A DNA stretch of 64,000 bases, taken from NCBI RefSeq assembly GCF_913063425.1, contig NZ_CAJXYK010000013.1, forward strand, positions 1 to 64,000, given 5' to 3'. Below the pieces are notes generated by a model. The model did no database searches. It was not told where the DNA came from and worked only from the letters and a program-made list of their open reading frames with translations. This document shows, in pieces, positions 37,506 through 50,184 of the stretch. The DNA is from an uncultured Thiohalocapsa sp. (GTDB lineage Bacteria > Pseudomonadota > Gammaproteobacteria > Chromatiales > Chromatiaceae). The number at the start of each line of letters is the position of its first letter. Positions within the stretch are counted from its first letter, which is position 1. The translations under genes were made by a program, and so were the position numbers.

Positions 37506-37649
37506 CCCTGGGCGCCCGCGCTGGTGCGCATCCGGACCTACGCCACAGACCCGCAGCGCCCAAGCGGCTAAAATCTGCGCTCGGCAAGGCGCCGGGCGCT
37601 GCCGGTGCTGCGTCGGAGGCAAAGTCCCGCTGCGGTTGGGGGGTCGGTC

Positions 37650-38486
37650 ATGAAGAGCAAGATGCTGCCGCGCATGGCGTCCATGCTCGCGGTGTGGACC
37701 GTGCTGCTGGTGTGGCAGTTGAGCGCGCCCCACCTGGGCGGGTTGGGATTGCTTGTGTTCCTGCTGCTCCTGGCCTGGCCGATCTCGATGGCGGGGGCGG
37801 AGTCGGTGTTCTGCCGCCGGCATGCCTTTCGCAGCGAATATCTCGCCGGCCGCAGCTGGCTCTATCGGCTCATGGGCATGGAGCCCCTGGTGCTCGCCGT
37901 GGAGGCGGGCAAGGGCCTCGTCCTGGCGGCCCTGCTGATGACCGTCGCGCTGTCGCTCAACCTGCGCGGCTGGGCCGTGTGGCTGCTGGATGTGCTGATC
38001 CTCGCCATGCTCATGCCGCGCCTGCCGGGGCTGCTGGCGGACGCCGTGAAGCGGACCTATTTGTTCGCGCTGGCGCGGCGCTGGGCCATCTGGCTCAGCA
38101 CCCTGCTGCTGTGGCTCGAGTCCGTGTCGGTGCTGCTGTTGCGTGGTGGCGATGACTATCGCGGCCTCAGCTGGCAGGAGGCGCTGGCCTACAGCATGCC
38201 GGACGGGCGGCTCGCGGCGGACGGCCTCGTCGATGCGATGGTCCGCTCTTACGCCGGGATGCAGGGACTCGCCGGCTGGTCGCTGTCGGTGCTTGCGGAC
38301 GGGGCGGACCTCGCCATGCGCCTTGAGGCGCTGCTCGCCCTTGGCGCGGTTGCCCTCCTGTGGCTCCTGGTGGCGCTCGCGTACAGCCGCGCGCTGATCG
38401 GTGCGTTGGCGCGTCCGCTCGCCATCTGGCGGCCGCGACCGCGCCGGCGCGCCGGTGGTGACGTGCTCGAGGCCTGGTGGCTCTAG
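37650..38486 (+). CDS. Integral membrane protein, unknown
   Basis: 278 residues with about six hydrophobic segments. GGGGGG-rich ribosome site (GGGGGGTCGG) lies just before the ATG at 37650. Segment RHAFRSEYLAGRSWLYRLMG and the C-terminal ALIGALARPLAIW are distinctive. No family recognised. Ends with a short Arg-rich cytoplasmic tail. Same direction as the SGNH gene, 144 bases on. Confidence 0.65.
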   Translation: MKSKMLPRMASMLAVWTVLLVWQLSAPHLGGLGLLVFLLLLAWPISMAGAESVFCRRHAFRSEYLAGRSWLYRLMGMEPLVLAVEAGKGLVLAALLMTVALSLNLRGWAVWLLDVLILAMLMPRLPGLLADAVKRTYLFALARRWAIWLSTLLLWLESVSVLLLRGGDDYRGLSWQEALAYSMPDGRLAADGLVDAMVRSYAGMQGLAGWSLSVLADGADLAMRLEALLALGAVALLWLLVALAYSRALIGALARPLAIWRPRPRRRAGGDVLEAWWL

Positions 38487-38529
38487 GCCTGGTGGCTGTA
38501 GGCAGACGCCGATTGACGGCGTTTCCCGA

Positions 38530-38548
38530 GCGGGCCGCGACGGCCCGC
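38530..38548 (+). terminator. GC-rich hairpin after the membrane protein gene
   Basis: GCGGGCCG-CGA-CGGCCCGC, a perfect 8-base stem with a 3-base loop, 44 bases after the stop. No T-run follows. Confidence 0.4.
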
Positions 38549-38695
38549 ACTGCTCAGGGACCCAAGTCGCTGACAATGACGGGAACCGGTAACCTGTTCT
38601 TCGCTTCCCGTGCCGATTGAAGCCAGCACGACCAATGATCGGCGTGTCCCCGGGGCAGACAGCGTCGAATTCACACGAAGAACCCACGATAACGG

Positions 38696-38701
38696 TATAC
38701 T
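38696..38701 (+). promoter_or_regulatory. Candidate -10 box for ftsK
   Basis: TATACT, 33 bases before the ftsK GTG. No good -35 box at normal spacing. No LexA box of the CTGT-N8-ACAG type is seen, although ftsK is SOS-controlled in E. coli. Confidence 0.35.
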
Positions 38702-38734
38702 GCGGTTAGTCATTTCACCGCGGAGGCGTATCTC

Positions 38735-41350
38735 GTGAGCCAGGCGACGCGCGCAGGCCGACTGACCCTCGGGGATTATCTGGACCGGGCCTGGCGCGAG
38801 GGCGCCATGTGGACCTTGGTCTGTGCTGCCTTGTACCTCGTGGTGGCACTGGCGAGCTACTCGCCGCAGGACCCGGGATGGTCCTACGTGGGCCAGAGCA
38901 GCTCCGTCGCCAACGCCGGCGGGCGCATCGGTGCCGTGTTCGCGGACTTCGCGCTGTTCCTGTTCGGCGTTCTCGCCTATCTGCTGCCGGTGATGGTGGC
39001 CTGGAGCGCCTATCTCGTCTTCCGTCAGCGCGCGCCGGAGCCGGAGACGAAGCTGTTCTGGCTGGTGCTGCGCTGGGTGGGCTTCCTGCTGCTGCTGACG
39101 GCCGGGGCGGCGCTCGCGAGCATCTACGGCGCGCATCTGATGCCGGAGCTGCCGAACGGCATCGGCGGCGGGCTCGGGCTCCTGGTCACCGAGTATGCGG
39201 TGCTGGGGTTCGGCAGCGCGGGGGCGCCGCTCGCGCTCACCGCACTGTTTCTGGTGGGCTTCCTGCTCACCACAGGCATCAGCCCGCTGATGGTGGTGGA
39301 CGGCCTGGGCGGGCTCACGCTGGCGCTGTTCCGGCTGCCGGTGCAGGGCCTGCGCGCGCTGGGGCGCATGCGCTGGCGCATCCCGATGCCCAGGCTGCCG
39401 CGCCGGCGCTCGGCCGACGCTGCGGAGATCGACGCCGACGACGTGGCGGAGGACCTTGAAGACGCGCCGGAGCCGGCGGTTACCGGGACGGTTTCCGAGG
39501 CGGAGCTGGGGCCGGCCCGCACCCGGCCCCAGGATGCCCGCTCGCCGGCCGAGCCCGACGATGCAGCGCTCGATGACGCCGTACTCACCGATGTCGCCAG
39601 CTTCTACGGGCGCGCAGCGGCGGAGCCGATACCGGAGCCGGCCGCGGCCGATCCCTTCGCACCGACTGAGCAACGGCTCCCCGATGCGTTCTCCGAGCCC
39701 GCCCCGGAGATGCCATCGCAGGCAAGCCCGGAGATGCACCGCGTGGCGCCGGCATCGGCGAAGCGCAGCCGCGGCAGAACCTCGGCCGACGGCCGTCAAT
39801 TACCGCTGCCGCGGCTCGCCGGCGCATACGGCGACCGCCCGCCCCTGGAGCTGCTGGACCCGCCGAAGAAGAGCAGCCGCGCCGTGAGTCCGGCGCAGCT
39901 GGAGGCCATGTCGCGGGAGCTGGAAGCCCGGCTCGCGGAGTTCGGCGTCGTGGCTGAGGTGGTCGCCGTACACCCGGGGCCGGTGGTGGCGCTGTTCGAG
40001 CTGGAGCTCGCCCCGGGTGTGAAGGTGAGCAAGATCACCGGGCTCGCCAAGGACATCGCCCGCGCCTTGTCGAAGGTCAGCGTGCGCGTGGTGGAAGTGA
40101 TCCCGGGCAAATCCGTCATCGGGCTGGAGGTGCCGAACGACCAGCGCGAAATGGTGTACCTGAGCGAGACGCTCGGCTCGCACGCCTATGTGGAGGCCAA
40201 GTCTCCGCTCACCATCGGCATGGGGACGGACATCGCCGGCGAGCCCGTGGTGGCGGACCTTGGGCGCATGCCGCATGCGCTCATCGCCGGCACCACCGGC
40301 TCCGGCAAGTCCGTGGCCATCAACGCCATGATCCTGAGCCTGCTGTACAAGTCCAGCGCCGAGGACGTGCGCCTTATCATGGTGGACCCGAAGATGCTGG
40401 AGCTCTCGGTGTACGAGGGCATCCCGCACCTGCTGACGCCGGTGGTGACGGACATGAAGGAAGCCGCCAATGCGCTGCGCTGGTGCGTGGGCGAGATGGA
40501 GCGCCGCTACAAGCTCATGGCGGCGCTGGGCGTGCGCAACATCGCTGGTTTCAACCGCAAGGTGCAGGAGGCCATCGACGCCGGCGCGCCCATCCCGGAC
40601 CCGCTCTACAAGCTGGCGGACGACATGGCGCCGGCCTTCGGCGCGACGGGCGAGCCCGAAATCCCGACCCTGACCAAGCTGCCCTACATTGTCGTCATCA
40701 TCGATGAGCTGGCTGACATGATGATGGTGGTGGGCAAGAAGGTGGAGGAGCTCATCGCCCGCCTCGCGCAGAAGGCCCGGGCATCGGGCATCCACCTGCT
40801 GCTGGCGACCCAGCGGCCGTCCGTGGACGTGCTGACCGGGCTCATCAAGGCCAACATCCCCACGCGCATGGCCTTCAAGGTCTCGGCCCGGGTGGACTCC
40901 CGCACCGTGCTGGACCAGATGGGCGCCGAGCACCTGCTGGGTCACGGCGACATGCTCTACCTGCCGCCGGGCGGCAGTATCCCGCAGCGGGTGCACGGCG
41001 CTTTCGTGGACGACCACGAGGTGCACCGCGTCGTAGACTTCCTGAAGCAGCAGGGCGAGCCCGACTACATCGACGACATCCTGCAGGAGCCGGGCGAGCA
41101 CCTGCCGGGCATCGACCCGGAGCCAAAGGGCGGCGGCGATGTCGAAGATCAGGACCCGCTCTTCGATGAAGCCGTGCAGTATGTCGTCGAGAGCCGCCGT
41201 GCATCGATTTCCGGCGTGCAGCGCAAGCTCAAGATCGGGTACAACCGGGCAGCGCGGATGGTTGAAGAGATGGAGCGCATCGGTATCGTCGGCCCGGCGG
41301 AGACCAATGGTAACCGCGAAGTCCTGGCACCAACGCCCGTGGAGGGCTGA
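38735..41350 (+). CDS. ftsK: DNA translocase FtsK
   Basis: 871 residues. GTG start after CGGAGG. The N-terminal part (about 1-190) has four membrane helices for the divisome; an acidic Pro/Ala linker follows (about 200-365). The motor has Walker A GTTGSGKSVAINAM near 522 and Walker B VVIIDELADMMMV near 655. The C-terminal gamma winged helix (VQYVVESRRASISGVQRKLK) reads KOPS sequences. Pumps chromosome ends through the septum and activates XerCD. Confidence 0.96.
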   Translation: MSQATRAGRLTLGDYLDRAWREGAMWTLVCAALYLVVALASYSPQDPGWSYVGQSSSVANAGGRIGAVFADFALFLFGVLAYLLPVMVAWSAYLVFRQRAPEPETKLFWLVLRWVGFLLLLTAGAALASIYGAHLMPELPNGIGGGLGLLVTEYAVLGFGSAGAPLALTALFLVGFLLTTGISPLMVVDGLGGLTLALFRLPVQGLRALGRMRWRIPMPRLPRRRSADAAEIDADDVAEDLEDAPEPAVTGTVSEAELGPARTRPQDARSPAEPDDAALDDAVLTDVASFYGRAAAEPIPEPAAADPFAPTEQRLPDAFSEPAPEMPSQASPEMHRVAPASAKRSRGRTSADGRQLPLPRLAGAYGDRPPLELLDPPKKSSRAVSPAQLEAMSRELEARLAEFGVVAEVVAVHPGPVVALFELELAPGVKVSKITGLAKDIARALSKVSVRVVEVIPGKSVIGLEVPNDQREMVYLSETLGSHAYVEAKSPLTIGMGTDIAGEPVVADLGRMPHALIAGTTGSGKSVAINAMILSLLYKSSAEDVRLIMVDPKMLELSVYEGIPHLLTPVVTDMKEAANALRWCVGEMERRYKLMAALGVRNIAGFNRKVQEAIDAGAPIPDPLYKLADDMAPAFGATGEPEIPTLTKLPYIVVIIDELADMMMVVGKKVEELIARLAQKARASGIHLLLATQRPSVDVLTGLIKANIPTRMAFKVSARVDSRTVLDQMGAEHLLGHGDMLYLPPGGSIPQRVHGAFVDDHEVHRVVDFLKQQGEPDYIDDILQEPGEHLPGIDPEPKGGGDVEDQDPLFDEAVQYVVESRRASISGVQRKLKIGYNRAARMVEEMERIGIVGPAETNGNREVLAPTPVEG

Positions 41351-41354
41351 AATT

Positions 41355-42017
41355 TTGTCGTTCTCGTTGCTGCAACGGCGCCGCTGCCCGGCGCTGCTCC
41401 TGTTCCATGTGCTGCTGCTGGCCGTCGCCTGGGCGGCGCCGGCGGCTGGGGCCGTCGCCGACGGCGTTGAAGAGGTCACGGACTACCTGCGGGGCCTGAA
41501 CAGCCTGCAGGCGGACTTCCGTCAGATCACCATTCCAGCCGACGGGGGCGCCTCGCTGGAGGCGAGCGGGACCTTCTACCTGCTGCGTCCCAACCGCTTC
41601 CTGTGGGAGTATGAGAACCCGAGCACCCAGCGCATCGTCGCCGACGGCAAGCGCATCTACATGCACGACACGGAGCTGAACCAGGTCACCCATCGCGGGC
41701 AGAAACAGGTGCTGGACGGCACCCCAGCGCAGCTGCTGGCGAGCCGCGAGCCGCCGGAGAAATACTTCGATATCAGCAACCTGAACCGTGACGACAACCG
41801 CACCTGGGCAGAGCTGATCCCGAAGACCCAGGACACGGACGTGGCAAAGCTGCAGATCGGCTTCGTGGACGGCGAGCTGGACACGCTGCTGATGGAAGAC
41901 CGCTTCGGTCAGCTGACGCGCTTCATCTTCACCGACGTGGATCGTAACCCGCAGCTCCAATATTCCATGTTCCGGTTCGAGCGCCCGGACGGCGCCGACT
42001 TTCTGCAAGTGGATTGA
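41355..42017 (+). CDS. lolA: Outer-membrane lipoprotein carrier protein LolA
   Basis: 220 residues. Periplasmic chaperone that carries lipoproteins from LolCDE to LolB. The TTG start follows GAGGGC and only 4 bases after the ftsK stop; no ATG precedes the signal peptide ([20 protein letters not shown] ending AAGAVA). The mature part has the LolA folds [27 protein letters not shown] and QIVADGKR-like [13 protein letters not shown]. ftsK-lolA linkage is conserved. Confidence 0.93.
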   Translation: MSFSLLQRRRCPALLLFHVLLLAVAWAAPAAGAVADGVEEVTDYLRGLNSLQADFRQITIPADGGASLEASGTFYLLRPNRFLWEYENPSTQRIVADGKRIYMHDTELNQVTHRGQKQVLDGTPAQLLASREPPEKYFDISNLNRDDNRTWAELIPKTQDTDVAKLQIGFVDGELDTLLMEDRFGQLTRFIFTDVDRNPQLQYSMFRFERPDGADFLQVD

Positions 42018-42064
42018 CGGCCGGTGCCGCACGAGCTGATGACCATCCGGCAGCACAGCGCCAC

Positions 42065-42724
42065 ATGTTCACGGGCCTGATCCAAGCCATCGGCCACATC
42101 GAGCGCATCACCCCCGTCGGCGGTGATATGCGCCTGCGCGTGCGGGCGGCGGACCTCGACCTGACCCGGGTCAGCCTCGGCGACAGCATCGCCGTGAACG
42201 GTGTGTGTCTTACGGCGGTGGAGCTGGACGATGGCCACTTTGCGGCCGACGTGTCGCGGGAATCCCTGGACCACACGACGCTCGGCGCCCTCGGGCCCGG
42301 CGCGCGCGTCAACCTGGAGACGGCGCTCACGCTGTCCACGCCCCTGGGTGGTCACCTGGTGAGTGGGCATGTGGACGGGGTGGGGCAGGTGCTGGAGGTG
42401 CGCGAAGACGCCCGCTCCTGGCGGCTGCAGATCCATGCCCCCGGCGAGCTGGCGCGCTACATCGCGCACAAGGGCTCCATTTGCGTGGACGGCACCAGCC
42501 TGACGGTGAACCGGGTGGTGGGCAGCGTGTTCGACCTGAACATCGTGCCGCATACACTGCAAGAGACCATCATCGGCGACTACCGCGCCGGCACCCGGGT
42601 CAACCTGGAGGTGGACCTTGTCGCGCGCTACCTGGAGCGGCTGCTGCTGGGTGACCGCGCCGCGGATGGGAATGTCGAGGGGATCACGGAAGAATTCCTG
42701 CGTCGGCATGGTTTTGCGAGCTGA
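42065..42724 (+). CDS. ribE: Riboflavin synthase alpha chain
   Basis: 219 residues, two homologous lumazine-binding domains: [20 protein letters not shown] with SVNGVCLT-like [16 protein letters not shown], and [20 protein letters not shown] with [18 protein letters not shown]. Dismutates 6,7-dimethyl-8-ribityllumazine to riboflavin. First gene of the riboflavin set; ribBA and ribH follow. Confidence 0.94.
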   Translation: MFTGLIQAIGHIERITPVGGDMRLRVRAADLDLTRVSLGDSIAVNGVCLTAVELDDGHFAADVSRESLDHTTLGALGPGARVNLETALTLSTPLGGHLVSGHVDGVGQVLEVREDARSWRLQIHAPGELARYIAHKGSICVDGTSLTVNRVVGSVFDLNIVPHTLQETIIGDYRAGTRVNLEVDLVARYLERLLLGDRAADGNVEGITEEFLRRHGFAS

Positions 42725-42920
42725 CGCCTGAGACATCTGCCGGCGCCCCCCCGGGCGATCATCCCGGTGAAGTGCGATGGCCAGCGCCTGAGCGCTGTCC
42801 TGCACGCCCGCGATTGCAGCGAAGACGCGCATCCAGCGGTGACGCTGCCGGGCGCCTGTGATAAGTTGACGGGCTGTTTCGCAGTTCTCGCCCGCAGCCC
42901 CCCTCCCGTCCCCTTTGGCC

Positions 42921-44033
42921 ATGCCGCTCAATTCCACCGAAGAGATCATCAGCGACCTTCGCGCGGGCCGCATGGTTGTCATCATGGACGATGAAGACCG
43001 GGAGAACGAGGGCGATCTGCTCATCGCCGCCGACTGCGTCACGCCCGAGTCCATCAACTTCATGGCCAAGTACGGCCGCGGGCTCATCTGTCTCACGCTG
43101 ACCAAGGCCCGCTGCGAGCGCCTGCACCTGCCGCTCATGGTCAACGCCAACAACGCGCCGCATGCCACGGCCTTCACCGTGTCCATCGAGGCGGCGCGCG
43201 GCGTCACCACCGGCATCTCCGCCGCCGACCGCGCGCAGACCATCCGTGCTGCGGTGGCGCCGGACGCCAAGTCGTCGGACCTGGTGCAGCCGGGTCACGT
43301 GTTCCCGCTCATGGCGCAGCCGGGCGGCGTGCTGGTGCGCGCCGGCCACACCGAGGCGGGCTGCGACCTGGCGCGGCTCGCGGGCTTCGAGCCCGCTGCG
43401 GTGATCGTCGAGGTGCTGAACGAAGACGGCACCATGGCCCGGCGACCGGATCTGGAGGCCTTCGCCGCCGAGCACGGGCTCAAGATCGGCACCATCGCGG
43501 ACCTGATCCATTACCGGGTCGCCAACGAGAAGGCCGTGATGCGCGAGGAGCGCTGTGAGCTGCCGACGGAGCTCGGCAACTTCCACGTCACCGCCTACCG
43601 TGACACCATCGAGGGCGAGGTGCACCTGGCCCTGGTGCTGGGCGAGGTCTCCCCGGATCGCCCCACCCTGGTGCGTGTGCACCTGCAGAACACCCTGTGC
43701 GACCTGTTCGGGGCCTACCACCCCGCCTGCGGCTGGCCCCTCAAGGACGTCATGCAGCAGATCTCGGAGGCGGGGGAGGGCGTCATCGTCGTGCTGCGCA
43801 ACCGCGACCGCTCGGATGACGTGCTGGGCAAGGTGCGGCAGCTGTGCAATCTGGAGCGCGAGGAATTGGCCCCACCCCTGCGCACGGACCGCAGCGAGCT
43901 TCGCACCTACGGCATCGGCGCGCAGATCCTGGCCGATCTGGGCGTGCGCAGGATGCGCGTCATGAGCGCGCCCAAGGCCATGCACGGCATCTCCGGATTC
44001 GACCTCGAAGTGGTGGAGTACGTGGGCAGCTGA
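42921..44033 (+). CDS. ribBA: 3,4-dihydroxy-2-butanone 4-phosphate synthase with GTP cyclohydrolase II-like domain
   Basis: 370 residues. Residues 1-200 are the RibB domain: [20 protein letters not shown] and [17 protein letters not shown] carry the active site. Residues 205-370 resemble GTP cyclohydrolase II but the zinc-binding Cys set (C-x10-C-x-C) is absent; the region reads [20 protein letters not shown]. This domain is probably not active, as in many proteobacterial RibBX proteins, and a separate RibA is needed. No FMN riboswitch is visible in the 196 bases upstream. The start lacks a clear ribosome site. Confidence 0.88.
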   Translation: MPLNSTEEIISDLRAGRMVVIMDDEDRENEGDLLIAADCVTPESINFMAKYGRGLICLTLTKARCERLHLPLMVNANNAPHATAFTVSIEAARGVTTGISAADRAQTIRAAVAPDAKSSDLVQPGHVFPLMAQPGGVLVRAGHTEAGCDLARLAGFEPAAVIVEVLNEDGTMARRPDLEAFAAEHGLKIGTIADLIHYRVANEKAVMREERCELPTELGNFHVTAYRDTIEGEVHLALVLGEVSPDRPTLVRVHLQNTLCDLFGAYHPACGWPLKDVMQQISEAGEGVIVVLRNRDRSDDVLGKVRQLCNLEREELAPPLRTDRSELRTYGIGAQILADLGVRRMRVMSAPKAMHGISGFDLEVVEYVGS

Positions 44034-44077
44034 GCGGCGTCCCCCGAGACCACCTCAACCCGTTTCGGTAACAGACC

Positions 44078-44544
<467 letters not shown>

Positions 44545-44545
<1 letters not shown>

Positions 44546-45042
44546 TGGCCGGTCCGCGCAGCGAAGCCCGCCGCTATGCGCTGCTGGCCCTCTACCAGTG
44601 GCAGCTGAGCGCCCAGGACCCGGCGGAGGTGGTGCGCCACTTCCTGGACGACCCGGCCTGGGCCGCTGCCGTGGCCGAGGACCTGCTCGGCGAGACGGGC
44701 GATGCGGATGCCGACACCCCGACCCCTGCGCGCTGGGACGCCCAGCTGTTCAGCGAGCTCGTGCGCGGCGCCGCGGAGCACGCGGATGCCATCGACGACG
44801 CCCTGCGCCCACTGCTGGACCGCGCCGTCACCAGCCTGGACCCGGTGGAGCGCAACATCCTGCGCATGGGCACCTATGAGCTGCTGTACTCGCCGCAGCT
44901 GCCCGTGGGGGTCATCATCAACGAGGCGGTGAACCTGGCCCGGGAGTTCGGCGCCAGCGAGGGCCACCGCTACGTCAATGGGGTGCTGGACAGGCTCGCC
45001 CGACAGGTGCGGGGCGACGGCCGTGCCGCCGGCACGCGCTGA
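44545..45042 (+). CDS. nusB: Transcription antitermination factor NusB
   Basis: 165 residues. All-helical RNA-binding protein of the rRNA antitermination complex with NusE/S10. RRYALLALYQWQLSAQDPAE at the start and LDPVERNILRMGTYELLY, PVGVIINEAVNLAREFGASE, GHRYVNGVLDRLAR at the end are typical. Starts within the ribH stop codon. Confidence 0.94.
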
Positions 45043-45074
45043 CGGGCGCGCGGGGTACTGAGGCTGGAATCGCT

Positions 45075-46043
45075 TTGCGCCCGGACGTCTCCGAATTCGA
45101 TCTGATCCGCCGCTGCCTCACCGGCGTCGGCGCCGCCCGCGACGATGTGCGGGTGGACGTGGGCGACGACTGCGCGCTGCTGCGGGTGCCGCCCGGGCGG
45201 GAGCTGGCCGTGGGCATCGATACCCTGGTGGCCGGCGTCCATTTCCTGCCGGACTGCGATCCGGCGGCCCTCGGCTGGAAGGCGCTCGCCGTGAACCTGA
45301 GCGACCTCGCCGCCGTCGGCGCCGAGCCCGCCTGGGCCACGCTGGCGCTGACGCTGCCGGCGGCGGACGAGGATTGGCTCGCGGCCTTCGCCCGCGGCTT
45401 CGGCGAGCTGGCGGCGGCCGAGGACGTGCGCCTGGTGGGCGGCGACCTCACCCGCGGGCCGTTGACGGTCACGGTGCAGGCGCATGGCTTCGTGCCCATG
45501 GACCATGCACTGCGCCGGGACGGCGCCCGCCCCGGCGATCTCGTCTGCGTAAGCGGTGCCTTGGGTGACGCGGGCCTGGCGCTGCGGCACCTGTTGGCGG
45601 GGGAGCCCGTGGACGACTATCTGCGCCGCCGCCTGGAGCGGCCGACGCCGCGGGTGGCCCTGGGCGAGGTGCTGCGCGGCCTTGCCACCGCCGCCATTGA
45701 CCTGTCGGACGGGCTGCTCTCGGACCTGGGGCATGTGCTGGCGGCGAGCGGCTGTGCCGCGCGGGTGGAGCTGGACCGATTGCCCCTGACGGATCAGGTG
45801 GCGGCGGCCGTCGCCGCAGCGGACGATTGGACGCTGCCGCTCGCCGCCGGCGACGACTACGAGCTCTGCTTCACCCTGCCGCGGGCCGCCGCGGGGCAGC
45901 TGCCGGTGCTGGCGGCCGCCGCGGGGTGCCCGCTCACCACCATCGGCGAGATCGAGTCGGGCAGCGGCCTGCGCTGCGTGCATGCCGACGGGACCCCTTG
46001 GCAGCCCCGGGGCCGCGGTTACGATCACTTCGCGACGGCCTGA
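45075..46043 (+). CDS. thiL: Thiamine-monophosphate kinase
   Basis: 322 residues. Phosphorylates thiamine phosphate to the diphosphate cofactor. SEFDLIRRCL, VDVGDDCALLRVPPG, DTLVAGVHFLPDCDPAALGW, KALAVNLSDLAAVGAEP and DLSDGLLSDLGHVLAASG match the PurM-like family. TTG start after GGCTGGAAT, as no ATG fits. Operon order nusB-thiL-pgpA is standard. Confidence 0.93.
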   Translation: MRPDVSEFDLIRRCLTGVGAARDDVRVDVGDDCALLRVPPGRELAVGIDTLVAGVHFLPDCDPAALGWKALAVNLSDLAAVGAEPAWATLALTLPAADEDWLAAFARGFGELAAAEDVRLVGGDLTRGPLTVTVQAHGFVPMDHALRRDGARPGDLVCVSGALGDAGLALRHLLAGEPVDDYLRRRLERPTPRVALGEVLRGLATAAIDLSDGLLSDLGHVLAASGCAARVELDRLPLTDQVAAAVAAADDWTLPLAAGDDYELCFTLPRAAAGQLPVLAAAAGCPLTTIGEIESGSGLRCVHADGTPWQPRGRGYDHFATA

Positions 46044-46169
46044 TGTGGGCATGTCGGCGGCCGCGGATGCGCGGCTCGGCCCGCCCGGACAGGTGCGGCT
46101 GTGCGACAATGCGCGGCGCCATGAACATTTTCTTGATCCTGATCATTGCCGTTGGGTAAGGAGCCCATG

Positions 46170-46688
46170 ATGAACGCATCCGCAGAGACCACAGCACCCA
46201 ATTTCAACACCTCCGATCCCAAGCACCTGCTCGCCTTCGGCTTCGGTGCCGGCCTTGCCCCCAAGGCGCCGGGCACCGTGGGCACGCTCGTGGGCGTGGC
46301 GCTGTACCTGATCCTGTCCATGCTGCCGGTGGCGCTCTACGTGCTTGTCGTCGCCGGCCTGTTCGCCGCCGGTGTCTGGGCGGTGGGGAGCGTGGCGGAG
46401 GAGCTCGGCGCAGATGATCCGCCTGCCATCGTCTGGGACGAAGTCGTGGGCTTCCTGATTGCGATGATCGCCGCCCCCGCGGGCATTATGTGGCTCATCG
46501 CCGGCTTTGCGCTGTTCCGTGCCTTCGATATCACCAAGCCCTGGCCCATTGCGAGCTTCGAAGGGCGCTTCAAGGGCGGCATCGGCATCATGCTGGACGA
46601 CCTCGTGGCCGGCCTGTACACCTGGCTCATCCTGCACGTCATGTGGATGATGGTGGAGGCCTCGCTGCGCGGTGCCGGTGCCCACTGA
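46170..46688 (+). CDS. pgpA: Phosphatidylglycerophosphatase A
   Basis: 172 residues, integral inner-membrane phosphatase making phosphatidylglycerol. GFGAGLAPKAPGTVGTLVGV and IVWDEVVGFLIAMIAAP, FALFRAFDITKPWPIASFEG, FKGGIGIMLDDLVAG hold the conserved acidic residues. Two ATG codons are adjacent; AAGGAG is 6 bases from the second (46170), which was preferred. Confidence 0.92.
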   Translation: MNASAETTAPNFNTSDPKHLLAFGFGAGLAPKAPGTVGTLVGVALYLILSMLPVALYVLVVAGLFAAGVWAVGSVAEELGADDPPAIVWDEVVGFLIAMIAAPAGIMWLIAGFALFRAFDITKPWPIASFEGRFKGGIGIMLDDLVAGLYTWLILHVMWMMVEASLRGAGAH

Positions 46689-46730
46689 CGCGGCACGCGG
46701 GCCAGCGCAGGGCGTCCGGCGGCTGTACCC

Positions 46731-48980
<2,250 letters not shown>

Positions 48981-49239
48981 GGTCTGACGTTGCTCCGGCG
49001 TGCTGGCCCTTGCTCGCTGGCCCAGGGTGCTGCACTGTGTGCCCAACACTCGAGACCGGCGCCGCCGGCTCTGAGCCCGCTTTCTCAGCCTTTGGGCGGC
49101 GTACTCGGGAAGCGCTGCCCCGCGGCCTCCCCAACGGGTCGGGCGTAAGGGTATCGCAATGTTGGTTGTGGTCTGAGTCGGCCCCAGACCCCACACTCAT
49201 GATGGTTCAAGACGCCCTTTCGGGCCCGGAGTGAATGAC

Positions 49240-50148
49240 ATGCATGCAGTCTTTTCTACGAGCACTGCTTTACGGACGCCGTGCGGGCATGGGCGGGAAC
49301 CGTCGGCTGCCCTCGCGTCTGCTGCCCTCGCCTGCTCTGCTCTCGCCTCTGCTGATGGCAATCGCCGCAGTGCCGGCGCACGGCAGCGCCGGCGAGCGTT
49401 GCTGCTGAGCCCCCTTGCTTTGGTGTTTGGCTTCTTGCTGATGCTGCCGACCGCGACCTATGCCTTCAACTTCCAGCCGACAGAAAAGGATTACTATTTG
49501 TACCCAGACTTCTGTAAGGCGAAGATGTCCGATTTCCATCGCAATCGAAAGGGCTGGTGGGACACGAAGTTTCCCATCAACGAAGGCCAGATCGCGTTTT
49601 GGAGAAACGCCATTGGCCCCGATTGGCAGCATCTGCATCATTATTGCTCTGGACTCACGAAGCTGTCACAGGCCAAGGATGTGATGTGGCTGCGCAAGGC
49701 TCGGTTAAGTGCCAGGGAGCGGTTCCGGCATGCGGCCGCGCAGTTTGACTACATGCTGAAGCGCTCGCGACCGGGTCAGCCGCTTTGGGAGCAGATGTCG
49801 CTGAATTATGCGGAATCCGTAGGCGGCGCGGGTGAGTATAAGGAGGCGATGGAGGTGCTTGCCGGGGTGCTGAAGCAGAACCCGAAGAGTACGGATGCAT
49901 ACGTGCTCATGGGCCGGCTGACCAAGCGGCGCGGCGACATCAATGAGGCCATCGCCTATCTGGAGCAGGGGCTCGAGGCGGGCGCGAAGCCGGGGCCGCT
50001 GCTGTTCTACCTGGCCGACTATTACTTCGACCTGGGCGATTACAGGCAGGCGCAGGCGTACGTGGAGCGCGCGGAGGCCGCGGGCATGAAAATGGACAGG
50101 CTGAAGCGCAAGCTGCCGGACAGCTACGCCGGAACAGGCGCGGACTGA
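49240..50148 (+). CDS. Exported TPR protein
   Basis: 302 residues. The ATG at 49240 has GGAG 8 bases upstream, giving a long N-region before the hydrophobic stretch LLLSPLALVFGFLLMLPTAT, which ends at AYAFNF. The mature part has a Trp/Tyr-rich segment (KDYYLYPDFCKAKMSDFHRN) and then TPR-like helices (QNPKSTDAYVLMGRLTKRRG, EAIAYLEQGLEAGAKPGPLL, YRQAQAYVERAEAAG). Such proteins often accompany polysaccharide or exosortase loci; a flippase gene follows after 36 bases. The exact start is uncertain. Confidence 0.65.
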   Translation: MHAVFSTSTALRTPCGHGREPSAALASAALACSALASADGNRRSAGARQRRRALLLSPLALVFGFLLMLPTATYAFNFQPTEKDYYLYPDFCKAKMSDFHRNRKGWWDTKFPINEGQIAFWRNAIGPDWQHLHHYCSGLTKLSQAKDVMWLRKARLSARERFRHAAAQFDYMLKRSRPGQPLWEQMSLNYAESVGGAGEYKEAMEVLAGVLKQNPKSTDAYVLMGRLTKRRGDINEAIAYLEQGLEAGAKPGPLLFYLADYYFDLGDYRQAQAYVERAEAAGMKMDRLKRKLPDSYAGTGAD

Positions 50149-50184
50149 CGGCGTCCCCCGGCCGGCGGGGAGCGCCGAGGCTGC

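Noticed and set aside
39800-41479. 559-codon minus frame across ftsK
   Set aside because: Shadow of the FtsK motor domain.
42725-42920. FMN riboswitch before ribBA
   Set aside because: The conserved RFN core (AGGGTGAAATTCCC-like) is not present.
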